From Lysobacteraceae bacterium NML07-0707 (GTDB taxonomy: Bacteria; Pseudomonadota; Gammaproteobacteria; Xanthomonadales; Xanthomonadaceae), in the NCBI GenBank assembly GCA_002798295.1, contig NWQT01000019.1:1-64000 (forward strand): a stretch of DNA of 64,000 nt. Direction: 5' to 3'. The notes beneath the pieces were generated by a model. The model was not told where the DNA came from. It made no database searches and worked only from the letters and a program-made list of their open reading frames with translations. The translations under genes and the position numbers were made by a program. Position 1 is the first letter of the stretch; each line of letters opens with the position of its first letter. Shown piece after piece: positions 55,463-64,000 of the stretch.

Positions 55463-56732
55463 GGTCGTCGGTATCCGGCAGGGGCGGGAACAGGCGGTCA
55501 ATGGCGCGCGCCAGCTCGCCATCGCCATTGGCAGCGGCATCGCGCAGGGCGATGGTGGGCGCGTGCAGCAGGCGGTTGGTCAGGGTATGCGCCAGCAAGT
55601 CCAGCGCGGCCTGCGGGTCGGCGCCGCTGGCCAGCAGGCGCTGTGCCTTGCGCATGGCCTCATCGCGCGCCAGCTGCCCATGGGCGCGCAGGCGGCGTAC
55701 CGGCGCATCGTGGCGCAGCAGCTGGATGCGCTCCATGAAGCGCTCGGCGTGCAGCGCGGCGATGGTTTCGGCCTCGGAGGCGGCTTCGCGGCGGCTGCGG
55801 CGGTTTTCTTCCACCGCGCGCTCCAGATCATCCACGGTGTACAGGAATACATCGGCCAGCTCGGCAATATCCGGCGCGATATCGCGCGGCACGGCCAGAT
55901 CCATCAGCAGCATCGGCCGGTGTTTGCGCTTTTTGAGCGCGGCTTCCACCTGATATTTCAGCAGTACCGGATCGCGCGCGGCGGTGGCGGAAAACACGAT
56001 GTCGGCTTCGGCCAGATGGCGGTCAAGCTCGGACAGGGGCAGGGCAAAGCCGCCATGACGGCTGGCGACATCCTGGGCATGCGCCAGGGTGCGGTTGGCG
56101 ACCATCAGCCGCTTGACCCGCCCTTCGGACAGGTGTTTGGCGGTGAGCTCGATGGTTTCGCCCGCGCCAATCAGCAGCACATGCGAATCTTCCAGCCGGG
56201 CAAAGGTGTTCTGTGCCAGACGCACGGCAGTGGAGGCCACCGATACCGGGTGCTGGCCGATACGGGTATGGGTACGGGCGTGCTTGGCGGTGCCAAAGGC
56301 TTGCTGGAACAGCCGGTCCAGTTGGCTGCCGAGGCTGCCGGCATCGCGCGCCTGCGTCCAGGCATCCTTGACCTGCCCCAGAATCTGCGGCTCGCCCAAT
56401 ACCAGCGAGTCCAGGCCGGCGGCGACGCGGAACAGGTGACGCACGGCGGCCACATCCTGGTGCCGGTACACATACGCATCCAGCGGCAGGCGCTCGCCGG
56501 GGCGCTGCGCCAGCCATTCCTGCAAGACGGTGCCCTCGCCATCGGCAAGCGCGTACAGCTCGGTGCGGTTGCAGGTGGAAAGAATCGCCGCCTCATGCAC
56601 GCCTGGCATGGCCTTGAGCGCGGCCAATGCTTCCGGCAAGGCGGCAGCATCAAACGCCAGACGCTCGCGCAGAGCAACCGGTGCGGTTTGATGATTGACA
56701 CCCAGTGCGTGGAAAGTAGGGGCGCTCGGCAT
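55434..56732 (-). CDS. hemA: Glutamyl-tRNA reductase
   Basis: A 432-residue enzyme that reduces Glu-tRNA to glutamate-1-semialdehyde, the first step of haem synthesis by the C5 route. The start at 56732 gives [18 protein letters not shown] soon after. The catalytic Cys is in [12 protein letters not shown]. The NADPH domain has [17 protein letters not shown], and the mid-part [13 protein letters not shown] is standard. A helical dimerisation domain follows. It shares a 65-base divergent region with the TPR-protein gene and overlaps prfA downstream. Confidence 0.97.
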   Translation of the reverse strand: MPSAPTFHALGVNHQTAPVALRERLAFDAAALPEALAALKAMPGVHEAAILSTCNRTELYALADGEGTVLQEWLAQRPGERLPLDAYVYRHQDVAAVRHLFRVAAGLDSLVLGEPQILGQVKDAWTQARDAGSLGSQLDRLFQQAFGTAKHARTHTRIGQHPVSVASTAVRLAQNTFARLEDSHVLLIGAGETIELTAKHLSEGRVKRLMVANRTLAHAQDVASRHGGFALPLSELDRHLAEADIVFSATAARDPVLLKYQVEAALKKRKHRPMLLMDLAVPRDIAPDIAELADVFLYTVDDLERAVEENRRSRREAASEAETIAALHAERFMERIQLLRHDAPVRRLRAHGQLARDEAMRKAQRLLASGADPQAALDLLAHTLTNRLLHAPTIALRDAAANGDGELARAIDRLFPPLPDTDDHATDATPQA

Positions 56733-56796
56733 ATTCAGCGGCTTGCGTTTAAGCTGGCAGCAATCTGGAACCAACGCGCATTTTACGCTGCTGCAC

Positions 56797-58506
56797 ATGT
56801 CGAACGAAGCTCATCGTATTTTCTCCCTGTGGCTGCCCCTGTGCCTGGCGCTGGCGCCCCTGCCGCTGGCGGCTGCATCTGGCGAAAAAAAAGCCGACAT
56901 TGAAATCGCGCTGGCGCCGGTCATGGCTGGCGAATTTGCGTTGCAGGCGGGCAAGCTTGACGAGGCCGCTGGCCATTATTTGCAGGCGGCGCGCAGCAGC
57001 GCTGATGCCGAACTTGCCGCACGCGCCACCCGAATTGCCCTTTTGGCAGGCGATACGCCGCTGGCCGCCGCTGCCCTTGCCCTCTGGCAGCGCCATGCAG
57101 CGCCATCGCTGGACATGCATACAGCCGAGGCGCTGCTGGCCTTGCGCCAGGGGCGGCGAAGTCCGGCGCTGGCGGCGCTGGAAAAGCTGCTGGCAGACCC
57201 CGCGCCCGAGCGCTGGCGCAATGCCCTGATGGTGCTGTCATCGGCGGGCGCGGACAATGCGGATGCCGCCTGGCTGATGAAACGCCTCTACCAGCGCGGA
57301 CGGCTGCCCTTGGATGATTTGCCGGCGATGCTGGCATTGGCGCGCTGGGCGCAGCTGTCGGGGCAGATGCAGCTGAGCGGGCAGATGCTGGATGCGGCGG
57401 CGGCCAGCTTCCCGGATGATCCGCGCATCTTGCTGCTACAGGCATCGCTGGCAGCGGCGCTGGGGGACAAGGCTGGCGCCAGTGACAAACTGGCCCAGGC
57501 GCGCAACCGGGTGGATGGCCAACCGCTGTTGCGCATCGCATTGGCCGATGAATACCAGCGCATGGGCGAGTTTGCCGATGCCGAACAGGTGCTGGCCGAA
57601 GGGCCGCAAAACTTGCAAATTCAGGCGATGCGTGCCGGGCTTCTGGAACGCGCCGGCAATCTGCCAGGGCTTGAGGCGCTGTATCGGCAGATGCAGCCAG
57701 TACCGGCCGATGCCGGGCCGCGTTACCGGCTGCTCCTGGGACAGATGGCGGAAATGCTCAAGCAATACCCGGCTGCACTTGTCTGGTATGACAGCATCCA
57801 GGCGGCGGAATGGACGCATGTGTTGCAGCTGCGCCGCGCGGTGGTGCTGCATGCCCTGGGGCGCAAGGACGAGGGCTATGCGCAATTGCGCGCATTGCAA
57901 AACAGCGCGCCGGACGAGGCGCAAAAGAGTGCCGGCGAGGATGACCCGCGCCGGGATGGTTTTTTGGCCGAGGCGGAGTTGCGCCAGCAAGACGGCGACC
58001 GTGAGGGCGAGCTGGATGCCTATGCGCGCGGCTTGATGACGCTGCCGGATGATCTTGCCATCCTTTATTCGCAGGCACTGGCCTGGGAGCGGTTTGACGA
58101 TATCGAGCGCGCCGAGGCCAGCCTGCGCAAGATTCTGCTGATCGCCCCGGACAATGTCGCCGCACTCAATGCGCTGGGCTATACGCTGGCCGACCGTACC
58201 ACCCGCTACAAGGAAGCGCTGGCGCTGATTGACCGCGCGCGCGTGGCCGAGCCGGACAATGGCGCCATCCTCGATAGCCACGGCTGGGTGCTGTACCGGC
58301 TGGGCAGGCACCGGGAAGCATTGGCGCAGCTAAAGCGTGCGTTTTCGCTGCATCGTGATGCCGAAGTCGCCGCGCATATCGCCGAAGTATTGTGGGTGAT
58401 GGGGCGGCGCGATGAAGCCCGGCAGTATTTTGACCAGGCACGCAAACTGAACCCCGAACATCGCGCCTTGCAGCGCGCCCTGCAAACTACCGGAGCCAAG
58501 CTGTGA
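56797..58506 (+). CDS. Tetratricopeptide-repeat protein
   Basis: A 569-residue protein with a signal-like N-terminus ([20 protein letters not shown]). TPR-like helix pairs run through the rest, clearest near the C-terminus ([60 protein letters not shown]). It precedes lolB with a GTGA overlap. A TPR gene before lolB-ispE is common in Xanthomonadales and Pseudomonas. A role in outer-membrane or lipoprotein biogenesis is plausible but not proven. Confidence 0.9.
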   Translation: MSNEAHRIFSLWLPLCLALAPLPLAAASGEKKADIEIALAPVMAGEFALQAGKLDEAAGHYLQAARSSADAELAARATRIALLAGDTPLAAAALALWQRHAAPSLDMHTAEALLALRQGRRSPALAALEKLLADPAPERWRNALMVLSSAGADNADAAWLMKRLYQRGRLPLDDLPAMLALARWAQLSGQMQLSGQMLDAAAASFPDDPRILLLQASLAAALGDKAGASDKLAQARNRVDGQPLLRIALADEYQRMGEFADAEQVLAEGPQNLQIQAMRAGLLERAGNLPGLEALYRQMQPVPADAGPRYRLLLGQMAEMLKQYPAALVWYDSIQAAEWTHVLQLRRAVVLHALGRKDEGYAQLRALQNSAPDEAQKSAGEDDPRRDGFLAEAELRQQDGDREGELDAYARGLMTLPDDLAILYSQALAWERFDDIERAEASLRKILLIAPDNVAALNALGYTLADRTTRYKEALALIDRARVAEPDNGAILDSHGWVLYRLGRHREALAQLKRAFSLHRDAEVAAHIAEVLWVMGRRDEARQYFDQARKLNPEHRALQRALQTTGAKL

Positions 58507-59126
58507 AGCCTGCCTGTCTTGTCATGATTCCGGGGCTGCTGCTTGCAGCCTGTAGCAGCCAACAGCCGCGGCCGCAAGCGCCTGCCCATACCTGCGACGC
58601 CGATGCGCAAGCACAGAGCGAGGCGTGCAGGCGATGGATTGCGGCGCTGCCTGCCGGGATGGATACGCATTGGCAAATGACGGGCCGGGTGGCGATTGTC
58701 AGTGGCGCACACAGTGGCAATGCCCGCATCGAATGGCAGCAGCAGGATGCGCAGCACTATCAGGTGCTGTTGTCTGCGCCCCTGACCCGGCAGAGCTGGC
58801 AGCTGTCGGTCGGCGGCGGCGAGGCAGTCATTCACGGCCTGCCTGAAGGCGCGCGTCATGGCGCGGATGCCGCCGCGCTTTTGCATGCAGCAACCGGCTG
58901 GGATATTCCAGTGCGCGCCATGCCTTACTGGCTGCGGGGGCGTCCGGCGCCGGATATGGCCGTTTCGCAATATCGCTTTGCTGCCGATGGCAGGCTGCTT
59001 GGCCTTGTGCAAAACGGCTGGCATATCGAGTTCAGCCCCGGCGCGCAGTGGCCTTCGCGCATCCAGGCCATCCAGGGGGAAAACCGCGTGCGGCTGGTGG
59101 TGGACAAGTGGAGTGCGGCGCAATGA
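58503..59126 (+). CDS. lolB: Outer membrane lipoprotein LolB
   Basis: A 207-residue lipoprotein starting at GTG 58503. The lipobox LLLAAC places the lipid on Cys17. The LolB core is visible: [40 protein letters not shown], and [18 protein letters not shown]. LolB accepts lipoproteins from LolA and inserts them in the outer membrane. Two extra cysteines ([17 protein letters not shown]) lie just after the lipid anchor. It overlaps the TPR gene and ispE by four bases each. Confidence 0.93.
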   Translation: MKPACLVMIPGLLLAACSSQQPRPQAPAHTCDADAQAQSEACRRWIAALPAGMDTHWQMTGRVAIVSGAHSGNARIEWQQQDAQHYQVLLSAPLTRQSWQLSVGGGEAVIHGLPEGARHGADAAALLHAATGWDIPVRAMPYWLRGRPAPDMAVSQYRFAADGRLLGLVQNGWHIEFSPGAQWPSRIQAIQGENRVRLVVDKWSAAQ

Positions 59127-60007
59127 ATACCCGCGACTTTGCCGCAAGCGATGGCTGGAGCGCCTGGCCAGCCCCGGCCAAGCTCAATCTGATGCTGGAA
59201 ATCACCGGCCGCCGCGCGGATGGCTATCACACGCTGCAAACCGTGTTCCGCATGCTGGACTGGGGCGATCGCGTGCATCTGCGGCTGCGCGCGGATGGCC
59301 GCATCTGCCGTGTGGGCGACTCTGTTGCCGGGATGGCCGAGGCCGATGACTTGGCGGTGCGCGCCGCGCGCTTGTTGCAGGCCGAAACCGGCTGCCCGAT
59401 GGGGGCGGATATCGCCATCGAAAAGCGCATCCCGGCCGGTGGCGGCTTTGGCGGCGGCTCCTCGGATGCGGCCACCGTGCTGCGGGTATTGAACCGGCTG
59501 TGGCGGCTGAAGCTGCCGGTGGCAAGACTTGCGCAGCTGGGCTTGCAGCTGGGCGCAGATGTGCCGGTATTTGTATATGGGCATAATGCCTGGGCCGAAG
59601 GCGTGGGCGAGCGCATCACCCCGGTTGAGCTGCCGGAGGCAGCCTATGTGCTGGCCTTTCCGGGGGTGCATGTACCGACGGCTGAACTTTTTCAATCAAA
59701 AGAATTGACTCGCAACGCAAAGCCGGCCACAATACGCAACTTCCTCTCCGGGGAACGGGTCGGCAATGCGTTCGAGCCGGTGCTCAGAAAGCGTGAAGCG
59801 GCAGTCGCAGCAACGCTGGAAGCATTGGCAAGCATCGGCAAAGCCAGGCTCACCGGTAGCGGCAGCGGGTGTTTTGTCGAGTTTTCCACGCTGGATGAAG
59901 CCCGAGCCGCGCAAGCCCGGTTGCCCTTGTCGTTGCAGACGCAAGTGGTGGCAGGGGCAGCGCGCTCACCGTTACTGGATGCGCTGGAGAGCACAACGCA
60001 AATTTAG
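59123..60007 (+). CDS. ispE: 4-diphosphocytidyl-2-C-methyl-D-erythritol kinase
   Basis: A 294-residue GHMP kinase of the MEP isoprenoid pathway. The N-terminal [20 protein letters not shown] is typical, the ATP loop is [19 protein letters not shown], and the C-terminal [12 protein letters not shown] motif is present. ATG 59123 overlaps the lolB stop. The stop codon TAG (60005-60007) overlaps the first two bases of the tRNA-Gln gene. lolB-ispE-tRNA-Gln-prs is a familiar gammaproteobacterial order. Confidence 0.97.
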   Translation: MNTRDFAASDGWSAWPAPAKLNLMLEITGRRADGYHTLQTVFRMLDWGDRVHLRLRADGRICRVGDSVAGMAEADDLAVRAARLLQAETGCPMGADIAIEKRIPAGGGFGGGSSDAATVLRVLNRLWRLKLPVARLAQLGLQLGADVPVFVYGHNAWAEGVGERITPVELPEAAYVLAFPGVHVPTAELFQSKELTRNAKPATIRNFLSGERVGNAFEPVLRKREAAVAATLEALASIGKARLTGSGSGCFVEFSTLDEARAAQARLPLSLQTQVVAGAARSPLLDALESTTQI

Positions 60008-60081
60008 GGGCGTCGCCAAGTGGTTAAGGCACCAGGTTTTGATCCTGGCATGCGTAGGTTCGAATCCTTCCGCCCCTGCCA
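60006..60081 (+). tRNA. tRNA-Gln (anticodon TTG)
   Basis: The acceptor arms AGGGGCG (60006-60012) and CGCCCCT (60071-60077) pair fully. The anticodon arm CCAGG-TTTTGAT-CCTGG gives anticodon TTG. The T loop is GGTTCGAATCC, and the CCA end is encoded (60079-60081). Its first two bases lie within the ispE stop codon. Confidence 0.97.
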
Positions 60082-60173
60082 TACAACAGGACGAATGATG
60101 AATTGCACAGCGCATGGTCGCCCGCTTTCTCATTCGTCCGTTTTTCTTTTCAGGGTTTGCTTCAGGATTGACG

Positions 60174-61130
60174 ATGGACGGTAGCAATTTGCTGGTTTTT
60201 TCCGGTAACGCCAATCGCCCGCTGGCCAAGGCCGTTTGTGACGAGCTGGGTATCCGCATGGGCAAGGCGCTGGTCGGGCGCTTCTCCGATGGCGAGGTCC
60301 AGGTGGAAATCGAAGAAAACGTGCGCGGCAAGGACGTTTTCGTTATCCAGCCGACCTGTGCGCCTTCGGCGGAAAACCTGTTCGAGCTGCTGGTGCTGAT
60401 TGATGCGCTCAAGCGCGCCTCGGCCAGCAAGGTCACTGCGGTGGTGCCTTATTTCGGCTATGCCCGCCAGGATCGCCGTCCGCGCTCGGCGCGCGTGCCG
60501 ATTACCGCCAAGGTCGCTGCCAGCATGTTCAGCGCGGTCAAGACCGACCGGCTGCTGACCTTGGACTTGCATGCCGACCAAATCCAGGGCTTTTTCGATG
60601 TGCCGGTGGACAATGTCTATGCCTCGCCGCTGCTGCTGGCCGACATCTGGCGCGTGTACGGCACCGAAAACATGGTGGTGGTCTCGCCCGACGTCGGCGG
60701 TGTGGTGCGTGCCCGCGCCATCGCCAAGCGCCTGGACGATGCCGACCTTGCCATCATCGACAAGCGCCGCCCGCGCGCCAATGTCGCCACGGTGATGAAC
60801 ATCATCGGCGATGTGGCCGGCAAGAATTGCGTGCTGGTTGATGACATCGTCGATACCGCCGGCACGCTGTGCGCTGCCGCTGCCGCGCTCAAGGAAAACG
60901 GCGCTGCCAAGGTGGCTGCCTACATTACCCACCCGGTGCTGTCGGGGCCTGCCATCGACAATATCACCCGCTCGGCGCTGGACGAGCTGGTGGTGACCGA
61001 TACCATTCTGCTCTCCGATGCGGCGCGGACTTGTGACAAAATTCGCCAGATTTCCGTGGCCGAGATGCTGGCCGAAACCATCCGCCGGATTGCCTTCGGC
61101 GAATCGGTCAGCTCCCTGTACGTGGATTGA
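60174..61130 (+). CDS. prs: Ribose-phosphate pyrophosphokinase
   Basis: A 318-residue PRPP synthase. ATG 60174 follows CAGGA. Motifs: [73 protein letters not shown] and the PRPP loop [17 protein letters not shown]. It makes PRPP for nucleotide, His and Trp synthesis. It lies between tRNA-Gln and rplY, as in many gammaproteobacteria. Confidence 0.98.
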   Translation: MDGSNLLVFSGNANRPLAKAVCDELGIRMGKALVGRFSDGEVQVEIEENVRGKDVFVIQPTCAPSAENLFELLVLIDALKRASASKVTAVVPYFGYARQDRRPRSARVPITAKVAASMFSAVKTDRLLTLDLHADQIQGFFDVPVDNVYASPLLLADIWRVYGTENMVVVSPDVGGVVRARAIAKRLDDADLAIIDKRRPRANVATVMNIIGDVAGKNCVLVDDIVDTAGTLCAAAAALKENGAAKVAAYITHPVLSGPAIDNITRSALDELVVTDTILLSDAARTCDKIRQISVAEMLAETIRRIAFGESVSSLYVD

Positions 61131-61238
61131 TTCAAAGCATTCGCGCGGTGCAAGCTGCGCAAATCGGCTCCTCTGGTCGCGGGGGAGTCGCCCTGCCGCA
61201 GCGATGCGGTTTTCAATGAACCTTAAGTGAGAGACAAC

Positions 61239-61868
61239 ATGTCCAACCAACACAAACTTGTGGCATTTGCCCGTAAGGACGAGGGGAAAGGTGCGAGCCG
61301 CCGCCTGCGTCGTGCCGGTCAGCTGCCTGCGGTCATCTACGGTGGCGGTGAAGCGCCGCAGAGCATCACCCTGAACCAGGAGCCGGTGTGGCTGGCTCAG
61401 CAGCATGACTGGTTCTATTCCTCGCTGATCAGCCTGGATATCGACGGCAAGGTCGAGCGCGTGCTGCTGCGTGATATGCAGCGCCATCCGTACAAGCAAA
61501 TCATCATGCACCTGGATTTCCAGCGCATCCCGCAGGGCGTGGAAATCACCGTGCGCGTGCCGCTGCACTTCACCAACATCGAAAATTCGCCGGCCGGCAA
61601 GTCCGCTGAAGTGACCGTCACCAGCGAACTCAACGATGTGGAAGTGGTGATGCTGCCGCGCCATCTGCCGGAGTTCATCGAAGTGGATCTGGGCAGCATC
61701 AAGGCCGGTGACACCGTGCACCTGTCCGATGTCAAGCTGCCCGAAGGCGTGCGTCTGGCACATGCCATCAGCGACGAATTCAACCCGGCCGTGGCCGTGG
61801 CGCGCTATGGCAAGGGCCATGTGGAAGATGAAGCCCCGGCTGCCGAGGGCGAAGGTGAAGGCGAATAA
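61239..61868 (+). CDS. rplY: 50S ribosomal protein bL25 (Ctc form)
   Basis: A 209-residue bL25 of the long Ctc type. The 5S rRNA-binding N-domain (RKDEGKGASRRLRRAGQLPA, VIYGGGEAPQSITL) covers ~95 residues. The C-terminal TL5-like domain (EITVRVPLHFTNIENSPAGK, LPEFIEVDLGSIKAGDTVHL) follows. An acidic tail, APAAEGEGEGE, ends it. E. coli L25 has only the first domain. GTGAGAG precedes the ATG. A hairpin separates it from pth. Confidence 0.96.
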   Translation: MSNQHKLVAFARKDEGKGASRRLRRAGQLPAVIYGGGEAPQSITLNQEPVWLAQQHDWFYSSLISLDIDGKVERVLLRDMQRHPYKQIIMHLDFQRIPQGVEITVRVPLHFTNIENSPAGKSAEVTVTSELNDVEVVMLPRHLPEFIEVDLGSIKAGDTVHLSDVKLPEGVRLAHAISDEFNPAVAVARYGKGHVEDEAPAAEGEGEGE

Positions 61869-61876
61869 TCGCCCGG

Positions 61877-61908
61877 GGCGGTGCAGCGAAATCTGCACCG
61901 CCTTTGCT
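61877..61908 (+). terminator. Hairpin between rplY and pth
   Basis: GGCGGTGCAG and CTGCACCGCC form a perfect ten-base stem with a six-base loop, followed by TTTGCTTT. It ends just before the pth ATG at 61911 and may act as an attenuator, reducing pth expression relative to rplY. Confidence 0.65.
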
Positions 61909-61910
61909 TT

Positions 61911-62507
61911 ATGAGTGAATTGCGTTTGATCGTCGGCCTTGGCAACCCCGGAGCCGAACACGCCGGAACCCGCCACAATGCGGGTTTTCGTTTTGTGGAT
62001 GCCCTGGCAGAAAATGCCGGTGCGGCCTGGCGCGCCGAAGGCAAGCTGTTTGGCAGCGTGGCGCGTGCCAGCATTGCCGGGCAGGAGGTGTGGCTGCTCA
62101 AGCCCGCCACCTTCATGAACCTGTCGGGCAAATCGGTGCTGGCTGCGTTGCAGTTCTGGAAAATTGCGCCGCAGCAGATGCTGGTGGCGCATGACGAGCT
62201 TGACTTGGCGCCCGGTGATATCCGCCTGAAGTTCGATGGCGGTCACGGCGGCCAGAACGGCCTGCGCGACATCATGCGCGTGCTCGGCCATGGCGCCTTC
62301 CACCGCCTGCGCGTGGGTATCGGTCACCCAGGCCATAAAGAGCGGGTGGTCGGCTGGGTGCTGGGGCGTGCCAGTGGCGAGGACGAGGCATTGACCCGGC
62401 GCGCCATCGATGCGGCCATCGACGTGCTGCCGCTGGCGCTGGCTGGCAATTTCAACGAGGCGATGAAGCGCCTGCATACTTCCAATTCCTGCCGCGGCAA
62501 GGCCTGA
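61911..62507 (+). CDS. pth: Peptidyl-tRNA hydrolase
   Basis: A 198-residue enzyme that releases peptides from dropped-off peptidyl-tRNA. Motifs: LIVGLGNPGAEHAGTRHNAG (with the catalytic His), LLKPATFMNLSGKSV, VAHDELDLAPGDIRLKFDGG, and GGHGGQNGLRDIMRVLG. ATG 61911 has no ribosome site, since the space before it is taken by the hairpin and its T-rich tail. Confidence 0.97.
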   Translation: MSELRLIVGLGNPGAEHAGTRHNAGFRFVDALAENAGAAWRAEGKLFGSVARASIAGQEVWLLKPATFMNLSGKSVLAALQFWKIAPQQMLVAHDELDLAPGDIRLKFDGGHGGQNGLRDIMRVLGHGAFHRLRVGIGHPGHKERVVGWVLGRASGEDEALTRRAIDAAIDVLPLALAGNFNEAMKRLHTSNSCRGKA

Positions 62508-62541
62508 AGGCTTTGCGCGGCGATTTTTCTGAGGATTTTTC

Positions 62542-63633
62542 ATGGCCATTCAATGCGGCATCGTCGGTTTGCCGAACGTCGGCAAGTCCACCCTGTTCAA
62601 TGCCCTGACCCGCGCCGGTATCGCTGCGGCCAATTTTCCGTTCTGCACCATCGAGCCGAATGTCGGGGTGGTGCCGGTGCCCGACCCGCGTCTGGATGCG
62701 CTGGCTGAAATCGTCAAGCCCGAGCGCACCATCCCCACCGCCGTGGAGTTTGTCGATATCGCCGGGCTGGTCGCCGGGGCGGCCAAGGGCGAGGGGTTGG
62801 GCAACAAATTTCTTGCCAATATCCGCGAGGTCGATGCCATCGCCCATGTGGTGCGCTGCTTCGAGCACCCGGACGTGATCCACGTCAGCAACAAGGTTGA
62901 CCCGTTGGCCGATATCGAAACCATCGACACCGAGCTGGCGCTGGCTGACCTGGAATCGGTGGAAAAAGCCCTGCAACGCGCCGAGCGCAATGCCAAAAGT
63001 GGCGACAAGGACGCCAAACGGCGCGTGGAAGTGCTGAACCGCGTGCGTGAAGGTCTGGATGCCGGGCGTCCGGTGCGCGCACTGGGGCTGGACGAGGACG
63101 AGCAGGCGGTGATCCGCGACCTGTTCCTGCTCACCATCAAGCCGGTGATGTATGTGGCCAATGTGCTGGAAGATGGCTTCGAGAATAATCCGCATCTGGA
63201 TGCGGTGCGCCGCCATGCCGAGGCCGAAGGCTCGCAGGTGGTGCCGGTATCGGCTGCTATCGAGGAAGAACTCTCGCAGCTGGACGATGCTGACCGCGAC
63301 ACCTTCCTTGCCGACCTCGGCCTTGAAGAACCCGGCCTCAACCGCGTGATTCGCGCTGCCTATACCCTGCTCGGCCTGCAGACCTATTTCACTGCCGGGG
63401 TCAAGGAAGTGCGCGCCTGGACAGTGAAGAAAGGCGCCACCGCGCCGCAGGCCGCTGCGGTGATTCATACCGACTTCGAGAAAGGCTTTATCCGCGCCGA
63501 AACCATCGCCTTTGATGACTTCATCCAATACAAGGGCGAAGCCGGAGCCAAAGAGGCCGGCCGCCTGCGTCTGGAAGGCAAGGAATACCGCGTACAGGAA
63601 GGCGATGTACTGCACTTCCGCTTCAATGTCTGA
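62542..63633 (+). CDS. ychF: Redox-regulated ATPase YchF (OLA1)
   Basis: A 363-residue Obg-family ATPase. The P-loop is [20 protein letters not shown], the switch region is [20 protein letters not shown], and the base-recognition motif is [16 protein letters not shown] coiled-coil insert and a C-terminal TGS-like domain ([40 protein letters not shown]) follow. It prefers ATP and is linked to oxidative stress and the ribosome. pth-ychF is a conserved gene pair. Confidence 0.98.
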   Translation: MAIQCGIVGLPNVGKSTLFNALTRAGIAAANFPFCTIEPNVGVVPVPDPRLDALAEIVKPERTIPTAVEFVDIAGLVAGAAKGEGLGNKFLANIREVDAIAHVVRCFEHPDVIHVSNKVDPLADIETIDTELALADLESVEKALQRAERNAKSGDKDAKRRVEVLNRVREGLDAGRPVRALGLDEDEQAVIRDLFLLTIKPVMYVANVLEDGFENNPHLDAVRRHAEAEGSQVVPVSAAIEEELSQLDDADRDTFLADLGLEEPGLNRVIRAAYTLLGLQTYFTAGVKEVRAWTVKKGATAPQAAAVIHTDFEKGFIRAETIAFDDFIQYKGEAGAKEAGRLRLEGKEYRVQEGDVLHFRFNV

Positions 63634-63642
63634 TACCGCAAG

Positions 63643-63669
63643 CCCGCCAGCCTGAACTGGCGGGTTTTT
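63643..63669 (+). terminator. Terminator of ychF
   Basis: CCCGCCAG and CTGGCGGG around a six-base loop, followed by TTTTTG. Confidence 0.88.
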
Positions 63670-63686
63670 GCTTTGGAGCTGTTGCC

Positions 63687-64000
63687 ATGATGCTGGACGT
63701 ACAGTGGCTGTGGCTGCTTGCCATCGGTTTTGCCGCAGGCCTGATGGATGCGGCGGTGGGCGGTGGCGGCCTGCTGCAATTGCCCGGTCTTATCAATACC
63801 CTGCCTGCCGATACCCGCGTGGCGCAGATCATGGGGATCAACAAGTTTGCCTCGTTCAATGGCACCCTGGTGGCGACCGGCCAATACCTGCGCCGGCTGC
63901 GTGTGCCGTGGACGATGCTGCTGCCTGCCGCGGCGCTGGCCTTCGTGTTTTCCTGGCTGGGGGCAAGGCTGGTGGCGCATATCCCCACTGCCTGGATGAA
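63687..64000 (+). CDS. TauE/SafE-type (TSUP) membrane transporter, N-terminal part
   Basis: At least 104 codons are open to the right edge. ATG 63687 follows TTTGGAGC. The family N-terminus is visible: WLLAIGFAAGLMDAAVGGGG, then LLQLPGLIN, with the typical glycine-rich turn between the first two helices, and GINKFASFNGTLVATGQYLR. TSUP proteins export sulfite, sulfoacetate or related organic anions. The C-terminal half is outside the window. Confidence 0.85.
   Translation, partial: MMLDVQWLWLLAIGFAAGLMDAAVGGGGLLQLPGLINTLPADTRVAQIMGINKFASFNGTLVATGQYLRRLRVPWTMLLPAAALAFVFSWLGARLVAHIPTAWM

Noticed and set aside
60162-62549. A minus-strand frame open for about 795 codons opposite prs, rplY and pth
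   Set aside because: It spans three well-known genes and their spacers and has no recognisable motif.

Overview
The window looks like chromosome of a gammaproteobacterium of the Xanthomonadales (Lysobacterales) group. Four things point there: an aspartate kinase/diaminopimelate decarboxylase fusion, an adjacent MurL-MurD2 pair (the L-glutamate route to peptidoglycan), a HU protein with a long Lys/Ala/Pro tail, and an Oar-type TonB-dependent receptor beside many secreted serine peptidases. The assignment is inferred from gene content, not from a search. Most genes are G+C rich; the two RHS regions are visibly more A+T rich.

Layout. 1-3137 (minus): the N-terminal 1045 residues of a secreted RHS/YD-repeat protein running off the left edge. 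3.5-9.1 kb (minus): an oligopeptidase B-like enzyme, a prolyl oligopeptidase and a WYL regulator. 9.4-13.6 kb (plus): DUF481 outer-membrane protein, SLC13-like transporter, pirin, nitroreductase. 13.8-18.9 kb (minus): hemC, thiL, nusB, ribH and a YoaA/DinG helicase. 19.1-20.7 kb: a second RHS gene, broken by a stop and two frameshifts and ending at a 36-residue transposase zinc-ribbon relic. 20.8-22.2 kb (minus): HU and PhzF-like proteins. 22.3-27.6 kb (plus): lysC-lysA, murL and murD2, a cell-wall precursor block. 27.7-30.4 kb (minus): S10 peptidase and ispB. 30.5-37.9 kb (plus): ssb, S9C peptidase, DUF819 protein, a radical SAM/DUF4130 pair, and a TerB-DUF697 protein. 37.9-42.5 kb: an oxidoreductase/HxlR divergent pair, an ECF sigma/anti-sigma/DUF3106 operon, sufT, and a one-domain asparaginase. 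42.6-49.1 kb (plus): marC, the Oar-like receptor, ppnN-like LOG protein, and a NodB deacetylase. 49.1-56.7 kb: sodB, grxD, an unusual SDR, DUF2069, wrbA, a YihY-like protein, a T4 endonuclease V-like repair enzyme, a GNAT, prfA and hemA. 56.8-64 kb (plus): TPR protein, lolB, ispE, tRNA-Gln, prs, rplY, pth, ychF and a partial TauE/SafE transporter.

Most of the window is housekeeping. The least expected elements are: (i) a dispersed 119-152 bp repeat, three copies, made of consecutive hairpins with imperfect terminal inverted repeats and 3-4 bp flanking direct repeats (a candidate non-autonomous mobile element); (ii) one intact and one decayed RHS gene, the latter joined to an insertion-sequence relic; (iii) the MurL-MurD2 pathway next to the lysine/DAP fusion enzyme; (iv) a phage-type pyrimidine-dimer glycosylase and a radical SAM/DUF4130 pair, both of probable DNA-metabolism function; and (v) a tRNA-Gln gene whose first bases lie inside the ispE stop codon. 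I saw no CRISPR array, prophage, rRNA operon or replication origin.
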